Source: an uncultured Eubacteriales bacterium (lineage in GTDB: Bacteria > Bacillota > Clostridia > Christensenellales > Aristaeellaceae). Taken from it: a stretch of DNA of 64,000 bases. The notes beneath the pieces were generated by a model that saw only the letters and a program-made list of their open reading frames with translations, made no database searches and was not told where the DNA came from. The DNA is taken from positions 18,645 to 82,644 of the forward strand of contig OMYT01000019.1 in the NCBI GenBank assembly GCA_900315315.1. Direction: 5' to 3'. This document shows, in pieces, positions 50,822 through 58,886 of the stretch; position 1 is the stretch's first letter, and the number at the start of each line of letters is the position of its first letter. The translations under genes and the position numbers were made by a program.

Positions 50822-53800
50822 ATGCCCAATCAGGACGCACTGTCTGTCAGCGCAAGGCTGGAGGCCGACAAAACCTTTGCCACGCTCTTTGATATCCTGC
50901 GTGATTACGGGGACACCCCCGCTTCCCTCTGGCTCAAGGGTGATCAGGAAATGATGCGCACCTATGCCGAGTGGACCCGCCGGGCGGACGATTATGCCGC
51001 CTGCATTTCCACCCTGGCAGCCGAGCCCGGCTGGATCGGCATCGCCGTGGATACCTGCCGCGAGTGGCCGGCCCTTTTCTGGGGCGTCCTGCGTTCCGGG
51101 CACAATGCCCTCCTCCTGGATGCTTCCGCTTCCGACAGCATCATCCAGGGCCTGCTGGATGAGGCCGCCTGCCGCCAGATCATCTCTCTGAAGCCCAGGG
51201 CCCTGGCCGGCAATATCCGGCAGATTGATTTCAAAGCCATCAAGGAATCGCCCCGCACCATCGGGTTCGAGCCCGTCTGGGGCGAGTATGTAGCCCTCTG
51301 CACCAGCGGCACCACCGGCACCAGCCGGATCTTTGCCTATAACGGAAAAGCCGTCTGCGAGCAGGCGCTGAATTCCGTTTCCGTTTATAAGGACAATCCC
51401 CGCATCATCGGCCCGGATAACCGGGGCCGCAAAATGCTTGCTTTCCTGCCCTTCCATCATATTCTGGGCTTCATGGCGAACGTGATCTGGTCCTGCTTCA
51501 TGGGCATGACCAACATTTATCTTCAGGATCGCACCCCGAACACGATCATCACCACCTGCCGCCATTTTCCGCCGAACTTCCTGGTCGTGGTCCCGCTGGT
51601 GGCCAACGGCCTCGTCCGCTCCGTCAAAAAGGGCCTGAAAAAGGAATCCAAGGCGAAGCAGGCCGCTTTCGAGTCGGCCGTCGGCGTCTCCCTTGCCATC
51701 CAGTCCGTCTCCCCCGAGGCCGGCCTGCGCCGGGCGCTGAAAAAGACCTTCCTTTCGGTCAATGAGAAGCTTCTCGGCACCGAGGTGGATGTCATCATCC
51801 TCGGCGGCAGCCATACCCCCAACGAGACTCTGCGCGTCCTCAACGCCATGGGGTATTATACAATCACCGGCTACGGCATGACCGAAACCGCCATCGACGG
51901 CTTCGAGCGCGGCATGGGCATCCGGCACCGCCTGAACGGTTCCGTCGGCAAGTCCCTCGGCTCCGCCGAGTACCGGATTGTCAAACAGAATGACGGCGAT
52001 AAAACCGGCGAGCTGCAAGTCCGCGGTCCCGGCATCCATTCCGGCCGCGTCGTGCAGGGCGAAATCCTGCCGCCCGATACGCTGGAGGGCGGCTGGTTCC
52101 CCACCGGCGATGTCGCCCAGCTGGATGACGAAGGCCGCCTCTATATCCGCGGCCGCCTCAAGGATGTCATCATCAACGAGTCCGGGGAGAACGTCTATCC
52201 CGATGATATCGAGGATGCTTTCAGCACCATCAAGGGCGTCGAGCAGTTCTGCGTCGTTGGGTTCCGCCGCAACCGGCGGGACCGGAACGAGGATGTCGTC
52301 CTCGTCATGAATGTCGGCGAAAACTATACCGACAAGGCTTATCTGGACGATCTGGCTGCGAAGGTTTCCGCCGCCAACACCAAACTGCCGCTTCATTCCC
52401 GGCTCAACCGCGCCCTGGTCACGCCGAATTCCCTTCCCCTCGTTTCCGGCATCAAGGTCAAGCGCATCGAGCTCAAGCGCCTCTATGAGGAGGGCGACCT
52501 CGCCTATCGCGAGCTGGACCTTAACGCGGGCAACGTCGGTTCCGAGTCGGCTTCCGTCGCCAAGGTTTCCCCGGACACCGCCCGCCATGACGAGATCCTC
52601 CGCAAGGTCCGCGCCATGTATGCGGACGCCCTCGAAATTTCCGAAAACGAAATCACCGATAACGCCAACTTCATTGAGGATCTGCAGGGCGATAGCCTGC
52701 AGGTGCTCTCCATCGCCCTCAAGGCGGAGGAGGAGTGGGGCATCACCATCCCCGCCGAGGATTACGGCCAGTGCGCCACCGTCGCCAGCATGGCCCGCGT
52801 GGTGGAAGGCCTGCTGGACGGCACTTCCGAAAGCACGAAGACAAAGCAGCGCGTTCCCGTCCGGCCTATTGTCCGCTTTGAGGATTCCCCGGAGTATAAG
52901 CACTTCCTCGCGCGCCAGGAAGCGCTGGTCGGCCAGGGTGACAACCCCTATTTCGTCACCCATGAGTCTCCCCTCCTGGATACCGGCATTATCGACGGGA
53001 AGGAAGTCCTCGAGTTCGGCTCCTATAACTATGTCGGCATGTCCGGCCGCAAGGAAGTGAAGGACGCCGCCAAGGCCGCCATCGACAAGTACGGCACCAG
53101 CGCCAGCGGCAGCCGCCTCCTCGCCGGTGAAAAGCAGGTCCACAAGGATCTTGAGCGGGAAATTGCGGACTGGAAGCATACCGAGGATGCAGTGGTCTGC
53201 GTCGGCGGCCATTCCACCAACGTCACCTTCGTCGGCAACTTCTGCGGCAAAAACGACCTGATCCTTTACGATGCCCTGGCCCATAACTCCATCGAGCAGG
53301 GCTGCAAGCTCTCCGATGCCACCTCCCGGCCCTTCCCCCACAGTGATGTGGCCGCCCTGGAATCCATCCTGAAGAACCAGCGCGCCTATTACGAGAAGGT
53401 CCTTATCGTCATCGAGGGCGCTTACAGCATGGACGGCGATATCGCCCCCGTGCCGGATTTCGTCCGCGTCAAGAAGGAATACGGCTGCTTCCTCATGGTC
53501 GATGAAGCCCACAGCGCCTGCGTCATCGGGAAAACCGGCGGCGGCGTGGATGAGTACTTCGGCCTCGCCGGCGATGATATCGATATCAAGTACGGCACCC
53601 TCTCAAAGGGCCTCGGCACCTGCGGCGGCTATCTGGCCGGCAAAAAGTGCCTCATTGATTACCTGCGCTATAACATGCCCGGCTTCGTCTTCAGTGTCGG
53701 CATCTCCCCGGCCCTGGCCGCGGGCTCCCTCGAGGCAATCCGGACCCTCCGCGCCCATCCGGAGATCATGGAGCATCTCCGCACCGCCATCCGCACCTTC

Positions 53801-54091
53801 ACCGAGAGCGCCAAGCGCCGTCACCTGGATATCTGCCTGGCCGGCGAAACCGCCGTCCTGCCGGTCCTCGTCGGCAAGGATGAAGATGCCTGGTTCCTCT
53901 CCAATGAGCTGAAAAAGCGCGGCGTCTCCGTGCCCCCGGCCATGTATCCGGCCGTCCCGAAGGGCAAGGCCCGCCTGCGCTTCTGCGTCATCTCCGAGCA
54001 CAAACCGGAGCAAATCGAAAAGGCTCTCGACATCCTGGAAGCCACCGCCCGCGAATACGGCATCGAGCTTCCCCGCCGCGATTACGACTGA
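50822..54091 (+). CDS. adenylation - carrier protein - alpha-oxoamine synthase fusion
   Basis: 1089 residues. An N-terminal ANL adenylation domain (1-560) has SGTTG (162-166), YGMTET (351-356), TGD (428-430) and GRLKD (444-448). A carrier domain (about 585-665) has the phosphopantetheine site GDSLQ, Ser625. A C-terminal alpha-oxoamine synthase domain (about 700-1085) has NYVG, VDEAHSACVIG (893-903) and PLP-lysine motif GTLSKGLG, Lys929. The simplest reaction is to activate an acid, load it on the carrier and condense it with an amino acid to a 2-amino ketone, with loss of CO2. This would be like serine palmitoyltransferase or PigH, but in one chain. The strongly biased codon usage resembles that of glnS and gltX, suggesting high expression. 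Confidence 0.87.
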   Translation: MPNQDALSVSARLEADKTFATLFDILRDYGDTPASLWLKGDQEMMRTYAEWTRRADDYAACISTLAAEPGWIGIAVDTCREWPALFWGVLRSGHNALLLDASASDSIIQGLLDEAACRQIISLKPRALAGNIRQIDFKAIKESPRTIGFEPVWGEYVALCTSGTTGTSRIFAYNGKAVCEQALNSVSVYKDNPRIIGPDNRGRKMLAFLPFHHILGFMANVIWSCFMGMTNIYLQDRTPNTIITTCRHFPPNFLVVVPLVANGLVRSVKKGLKKESKAKQAAFESAVGVSLAIQSVSPEAGLRRALKKTFLSVNEKLLGTEVDVIILGGSHTPNETLRVLNAMGYYTITGYGMTETAIDGFERGMGIRHRLNGSVGKSLGSAEYRIVKQNDGDKTGELQVRGPGIHSGRVVQGEILPPDTLEGGWFPTGDVAQLDDEGRLYIRGRLKDVIINESGENVYPDDIEDAFSTIKGVEQFCVVGFRRNRRDRNEDVVLVMNVGENYTDKAYLDDLAAKVSAANTKLPLHSRLNRALVTPNSLPLVSGIKVKRIELKRLYEEGDLAYRELDLNAGNVGSESASVAKVSPDTARHDEILRKVRAMYADALEISENEITDNANFIEDLQGDSLQVLSIALKAEEEWGITIPAEDYGQCATVASMARVVEGLLDGTSESTKTKQRVPVRPIVRFEDSPEYKHFLARQEALVGQGDNPYFVTHESPLLDTGIIDGKEVLEFGSYNYVGMSGRKEVKDAAKAAIDKYGTSASGSRLLAGEKQVHKDLEREIADWKHTEDAVVCVGGHSTNVTFVGNFCGKNDLILYDALAHNSIEQGCKLSDATSRPFPHSDVAALESILKNQRAYYEKVLIVIEGAYSMDGDIAPVPDFVRVKKEYGCFLMVDEAHSACVIGKTGGGVDEYFGLAGDDIDIKYGTLSKGLGTCGGYLAGKKCLIDYLRYNMPGFVFSVGISPALAAGSLEAIRTLRAHPEIMEHLRTAIRTFTESAKRRHLDICLAGETAVLPVLVGKDEDAWFLSNELKKRGVSVPPAMYPAVPKGKARLRFCVISEHKPEQIEKALDILEATAREYGIELPRRDYD

Positions 54092-54106
54092 TTGCTTTGT
54101 TTGTTA

Positions 54107-54145
54107 AAACCGGACGCCCCCATCAAAGCGTCCGGTTTATTTGTT
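54107..54145 (+). terminator. terminator after the oxoamine synthase gene
   Basis: An 11-bp perfect stem (AAACCGGACGC with GCGTCCGGTTT) and a 10-base loop, followed by ATTTGTT. Confidence 0.82.
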
Positions 54146-54179
54146 CTCTCTTTTCCTGTATCTTGTTCTCTAATGTCAT

Positions 54180-54330
54180 CCGAAGGTCCAGGGCAAAGGC
54201 GCCAGTGGGTTCGTAACGCCCGGAAAAAGAGCCGGTGGCTCTTTTTCAGTGGAGAACGGGCGGTAGCCCTGGTTTGTTGGGAGGGCAGGAAAGCCCTGGT
54301 CGCGGCCGCAGCCGCGAAAGCCCCCTTATT
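54180..54330 (+). repeat. structured repeat, copy R7
   Basis: Inner hairpin GAAAAAGAGCC (54223-54233) with GGCTCTTTTTC (54237-54247), loop GGT. Tail hairpin TCGCGGC, CGCA, GCCGCGA (54300-54317), then CCCCCTTATT. Contains extra bases in two places (CAAAGGCGCCAGTGG and TTTGTTGGGAGGGC), and the TCGG partner of CCGA is missing. Lies between convergent genes; the mnmG stop is at its end. Confidence 0.85.
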
Positions 54331-56182
54331 TTCTTTTTTGCTTTTCAAGCCAAACGGAAAGCACCGCCACATCCGCCGGATTCACTCCCGGAATCCTGCT
54401 GGCCGCCCCCAGGCTCACCGGTTTCTGCCTGTCCAGCTTCTGCCGCGCCTCCAGCCGCAGATGTTCGATCTCCGCGTAGCAGATCTCCGGGCTCAGCTTT
54501 GTCTCTTCCATTTCCCTTGCCCGCCGGATCAGGTTCTCCTGCTTTTCCAGATACCCGGCATATTTCACCCGGATCTCCGCCTGTTCCGCCGCCTGGGCCG
54601 ATACTTCCGCCCAATCCGGATGCAGCCCCGCCAGATCCTTCAGCCTGATTCCCGGCCGCTTCAGCAGGTCCTCTGCCTTCTGGCTCCCGGCGGTTTCCGG
54701 CTCTCCCTTTTCCCGCAGCAGCCCGTTCAGCGCTTCTCCCGGCGCGAACCGCGTTGTCTGCAGTTCCTGAATCAGTCTCTCTGTTTCTTCTTCCTTCTTC
54801 CGCGTCCGTTCCAGCCGCTCTTCCCCGGCCAGCCCGGCCCGGTAGCCGATCTCCGTCAGCCGCAGGTCCGCGTTGTCCTGCCGCAGATACAACCGGTGCT
54901 CGGCCCTCGAAGTCATCATCCGGTAAGGTTCGTCCGTTCCCTTCGTGGTCAGGTCGTCCGTCATCACGCCGATATAGGCCATGTCCCGGGTCAGGATGAT
55001 CTGTTCCCGCTCATGCAGCTTCAGCGCCGCGTTCATCCCGGCCAGGATACCCTGGCACGCCGCTTCCTCATATCCGCTGGTGCCGTTGATCTGTCCGGCG
55101 AAGAACAGCCCGCCGATCCGCAGGCTCTCCAGCGTCGGCCGCAATTCCCGGCTGTCGATGCAGTCATATTCGATCGCGTAGCCCAGGCGGGTAAACTCGC
55201 ACCGCCGCAGCCCCGGGATCGTCCGGTACATGGCCCATTGCACGTCCTCCGGCATGGAGGTGCTCATGCCCTGCACGTACCATTCCCGGCTTTCCTTCCC
55301 TTCCGGTTCCATGAAAATCTGGTGCCGCTCCTTATCCGCAAAGCGCACCACCTTGTCCTCGATGCTCGGGCAGTACCGCGGCCCGATCCCGTGGATCTTT
55401 CCGCTGTACAGCGGCGCCCGGTCCAGGTTGTCCAGGATAATCCGGTGGGTCTCCGGCGTTGTCCATGTCAGGTAGCAGCTGTAGGTGTTCTCCAGCTTCC
55501 GGTCCGTCAGGAACGAGAAAGGCACCACCGGCTCGTCGCCTTTCTGCTCCTCCATCTCGTCAAAGTCGATCGTCCGCACATCGACCCGGGCCGGCGTGCC
55601 GGTCTTGTACCGCCGCAGCTCAAAGCCCAGTTCCCGCAGGCTCCCGCTCAGCTCCGCCGCGTTCATCAACCCCTGCGGACCGCCGTCGTGCCGGTGCTCG
55701 CCGATGATGATGCTGCCTTTCAGGTATACGCCCGTCGCAGCGATCACCGCCCGGCACGGGATCCTCGCCCCCGTCACCGTGGTCACCGCCGTCACGTTTC
55801 CGTTCTCCGTCTCGATGGAGGCGGCCTCTCCCTGCCGCACGGTCAGTCTTTCCGTGGTCATCAGAGCCCTGCGCATCCGGTTCTGGTAGGCCTGTTTGTC
55901 CGCCTGCGCGCGCAGGGAATGAACCGCCGGGCCTTTGCCCGTGTTCAGCATCCGGCTCTGCAGAAATGTATCGTCGATCGCCAGGCCCATTTCCCCGCCC
56001 AGCGCGTCCAGTTCCCGCACCAGGTGGCCCTTGGCGCTCCCGCCGATCACGGGATTGCAGGCCATCAGCGCGATTCCGTCCATGTTCAGTGTCAGCAGAA
56101 GTGTATCGATTCCCATCCGCGCCGCCGCCAGTGCCGCTTCACACCCGGCATGGCCCGCGCCGATTACAACAAGATCAGGCAT
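54326..56182 (-). CDS. mnmG: tRNA uridine 5-carboxymethylaminomethyl modification enzyme
   Basis: 618 residues, the usual length. FAD site [19 protein letters not shown] (5-23), then [16 protein letters not shown], a variant of the canonical [25 protein letters not shown]-like [49 protein letters not shown]-like [18 protein letters not shown], and the C-terminal MnmE-binding helix region are present. With MnmE it makes cmnm5U34 in tRNA. Unusually, its ATG overlaps by 8 bases the end of a gene for a secreted Ig-repeat protein. mnmE, rsmG or jag are not adjacent. Confidence 0.93.
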   Translation of the reverse strand: [618 protein letters not shown]

Positions 56183-58331
56183 TTTCGCTTACTCTCATCA
56201 CTTGATTTTTCCCCAGTCCGTCTCCGCCGGGTCCGTATCCCGGTCCGTATCCGGGCCCGTATCCCGGCCCGGGCTGCGGTGTCTGGTAATACATCACCGG
56301 GTTGATCCATTGCCGCGGAACCCGCTCGGTCTCCGGAATGGTCCAGCTGATGCCGTCCGCGTCCTTCCATCCGGTCACCGTCAGGATCACCATCCCCAGC
56401 TCCCGGTCGATCACGTAGTTCTGGAACCGGAAGCACCCGTGCACCGTTCTTTCCCGCGGCAGCACTTCAAAGGGGTAATACCCGTTGAAACTGCAGCTTT
56501 CGCCGTCCGTGTTGCAGATCATCGGCGCGCCGTCCATATCGTAGCATTCGATCGTATAGTAGATGTTCTGCAGCGTGATGTCCTCGGTCATGTTCCGCAG
56601 CACGATTTTGATCTGGTTCGCCGCGTTCACTTCCAGGCCTTCCGCCATCACCGCCTCGTTGAAGTTCCCGACCCGTACGTCCGCCGTGGCTGTGAATCCG
56701 CCGTCCTCCGTGTAGGCCGTGATCGTCGTTCTGCCTCTCCGGCGGCCCTCCACATGCCCGGTGCTCGTACCGTTGGAGCGGACCGACGCGATCCCCTCGT
56801 CCATCGAGGACCACATCACTCTCTGGTTGTTGGCGTTCCGGGGCTGCACCACGGCGCGCACATTCCCGCTCCAGCCCAGCTGCACATAGTACAGCGGTTT
56901 CTGCATTTCCACGCCCGTCACCGGCTGGATCACCGTCACCTTGGTCGCCGCCCGCTTCTTCGTCGCGTCCTGCGCCGTTGCGTAGATGGTCGCCGTTCCG
57001 CGGCTGACCGCCGTCACGACGCCGTTCGCGTCCACCGTGGCGATCTTCGGGTGCGCGCTTTTGAAGGTCACCGCCGTGTCCGTCGCATCGTCCGGCTCCA
57101 CGGTCCACTGCAGCTGTGTCTGCTCCCCGACCCGGAGGCTCAGTGCCTCCTTCGGGGTCGTAAATTCAATCTTTGTCACCAGCTGGCTCACGATCACCTT
57201 CGCACTGGCCGTGATCTCCGGGTTCGTGTTGCTCGCGCAGGTCACGGTGCAGGTACCGGCCTTCACCCCGGTGATTCTCCCGTTCACTGCCGTCGCGATG
57301 CTGTTGTCCGAGCTGGACCAGGTCACGCTCTTGTCGCTGGCGTCCGCTGGATATACGGTTACCTTCGCCTGCGCGCTCCGTCCCGTCGTCACCGCAATCT
57401 CCGCCGGCGTGACCGTCAGGCCCGTCACCGGCTGGATCACCGAGATGGTGATCATTCCCTTCGCGCCGGATCCGTCCGCCGCCACGGCGTTGATGACGGC
57501 ATTCCCGCGCTTCAGCCCGGTCACGACGCCGTTCGCGTCCACACTGGCGATCTGTGGGTTTTTGGATTCCCATCTCACTCCTTTGATCGAGGCATCCTCT
57601 GGCTGGCATTCCGCCGTCAGCTGAATCGTTTCGCCGCTGGCCACGGTTTTTCTCTCCGCGGATACGGTGACCGCTTTCACCGGCTGGGTCACCACGATCG
57701 TGTAGGTCTCCTCGGCGTCCGGGTTGTCGGCGCTGGTCAGGGTCAGTTCGCACTGCCCCCGCTGCACCGCCCTGAGCACCTTGTTGTTCACCACCCGCGC
57801 CACCCCGGCGTCGGAGGTGGTGTAGATGACCTTGGTGTTGCTGGCGTCCGGCGGGGTGCATACGGCGCCCAGGTTGACGCTCGCTCCGGCGGCCAGCGGG
57901 ATCACCCGGTATTCGGATGCCGCCAGCAGCAGCTCGTCCACCGCCGGATCGCTCAGCTCGTATACAGTCAGCCCGGACGTGTTCAGCGTTACCTTGGTCA
58001 CCGTGCGGAGAACTTTCACCGCCATCTCACATCTGCCGACCCGTTTTCCCTTGCGGATCAGGGAAGCATAGACCTTGGCGTCCCCCTTGCTGACCGCGGT
58101 CACCGTTCCGTCCTCGCTGATGGAAACGATCTCCGGTTTGCTGCTGGAGTATTTGATCTCCCCGTCGCCGTCGTAAACGCCTTCGCGCCGCAGCGTTGTT
58201 GCAAAGGTTTCGCCTTCCTTCAGCGTCACAGCCTTTTCCGTAAACAGGAAAACGCCCGCCGCCATCGCAGGCACAACCGCCAGCAGGCACATAACCGCCG
58301 TCAAAAGCGCCGCCGTGATCCTTCTGCTCAT
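56175..58331 (-). CDS. secreted protein with bacterial Ig-like (Big_2) repeats
   Basis: 718 residues from the ATG at 58331; the frame is open further, without a ribosome site. A signal peptide (ITAALLTAVMCLLAVVPAMAA) is followed by five to six Ig-like Big_2 domains, recognisable by repeated ASVDANGVVTGL- and ATVDANGVVTAV-type strands and TWSSSD. A C-terminal beta domain and a PGPGYGPGYGPGYGPGG tract end the protein. No LPXTG or membrane anchor is visible, so it may be secreted or bound to the wall. It ends inside the start of mnmG. Its own promoter region is not distinct. Confidence 0.8.
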   Translation of the reverse strand: MSRRITAALLTAVMCLLAVVPAMAAGVFLFTEKAVTLKEGETFATTLRREGVYDGDGEIKYSSSKPEIVSISEDGTVTAVSKGDAKVYASLIRKGKRVGRCEMAVKVLRTVTKVTLNTSGLTVYELSDPAVDELLLAASEYRVIPLAAGASVNLGAVCTPPDASNTKVIYTTSDAGVARVVNNKVLRAVQRGQCELTLTSADNPDAEETYTIVVTQPVKAVTVSAERKTVASGETIQLTAECQPEDASIKGVRWESKNPQIASVDANGVVTGLKRGNAVINAVAADGSGAKGMITISVIQPVTGLTVTPAEIAVTTGRSAQAKVTVYPADASDKSVTWSSSDNSIATAVNGRITGVKAGTCTVTCASNTNPEITASAKVIVSQLVTKIEFTTPKEALSLRVGEQTQLQWTVEPDDATDTAVTFKSAHPKIATVDANGVVTAVSRGTATIYATAQDATKKRAATKVTVIQPVTGVEMQKPLYYVQLGWSGNVRAVVQPRNANNQRVMWSSMDEGIASVRSNGTSTGHVEGRRRGRTTITAYTEDGGFTATADVRVGNFNEAVMAEGLEVNAANQIKIVLRNMTEDITLQNIYYTIECYDMDGAPMICNTDGESCSFNGYYPFEVLPRERTVHGCFRFQNYVIDRELGMVILTVTGWKDADGISWTIPETERVPRQWINPVMYYQTPQPGPGYGPGYGPGYGPGGDGLGKNQVMRVSENA

Positions 58332-58433
58332 TCTCTTCCCTTCCTTCCGTTTAACAACCGGTATTCTACCATATTCCATCTTTACTGCCAATAATAACGC
58401 CGAATAAGCTCTGTTTCTTTCCCTTTACCCAAT

Positions 58434-58458
58434 AAAAAAACGCCTTTCGGCGCTTTTT
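58434..58458 (-). terminator. terminator after ireB
   Basis: On the minus strand, stem CGCC, loop GAAA and stem GGCG are followed by seven T residues. It begins immediately after the ireB stop. Confidence 0.78.
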
Positions 58459-58461
58459 GAT

Positions 58462-58725
58462 TCACTCCAGCGGATGCGTTTCCAGATAACTCCTCACCAG
58501 CTCCTCCAGAATCTCATCCCTTTCAAGCCGGCAGATCAGGCTCCGCGCGGAATTATAGCTGGTAATATAGGTCGGATCCCCGGTGATGAGATACCCGACC
58601 AACTGCGTGATGGGATCATACCCTTTGGCCAGAAGCGCCTGGTAAACATACATCAGGATGTCGTGCGCCTCATTCCCGGTCCCCGTGATCGGATTCATCT
58701 TCATGGTGTTGAACGTTTCTTCCAT
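58462..58725 (-). CDS. ireB: IreB family regulatory phosphoprotein (UPF0297)
   Basis: 87 residues, full length. The sequence [39 protein letters not shown] and [16 protein letters not shown] is diagnostic of IreB/YrzL. IreB is phosphorylated on N-terminal threonines by the PASTA kinase IreK in Enterococcus and affects cephalosporin tolerance. The candidate residues are in the TFNTMKM start. The usual ruvX neighbour is absent; the gene has its own promoter and terminator. Confidence 0.92.
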   Translation of the reverse strand: MEETFNTMKMNPITGTGNEAHDILMYVYQALLAKGYDPITQLVGYLITGDPTYITSYNSARSLICRLERDEILEELVRSYLETHPLE

Positions 58726-58756
58726 GCCGGTCCCCCCTCTGTTTTCCGCTTTTTGT

Positions 58757-58786
58757 ATTATACAGCATTTCCCCTGTAAAACACAA
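58757..58786 (-). promoter_or_regulatory. promoter of ireB
   Basis: On the minus strand, TTGTGT (58781-58786), 18-base spacer, TATAAT (58757-58762). Confidence 0.6.
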
Positions 58787-58807
58787 GGTTTTTTTTGGCT
58801 TTTTTAC

Positions 58808-58837
58808 TTGCTTCACCGCCTCTTTTCCATGTATAAT
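58808..58837 (+). promoter_or_regulatory. promoter of glnS
   Basis: TTGCTT (58808-58813), 18-base spacer, TATAAT (58832-58837), 50 bases before the glnS start. Confidence 0.7.
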
Positions 58838-58886
58838 ATCTGAAGTTCGTCATGCGACGACATCCGGAGAAAAGGAGCCTGACTTT

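Noticed and set aside
50639-53512. 957-codon minus-strand open frame opposite the oxoamine synthase gene
   Set aside because: Caused by the strong GC bias at third codon positions of the plus-strand gene; no ribosome site, no recognisable domain, composition typical of an antisense shadow.
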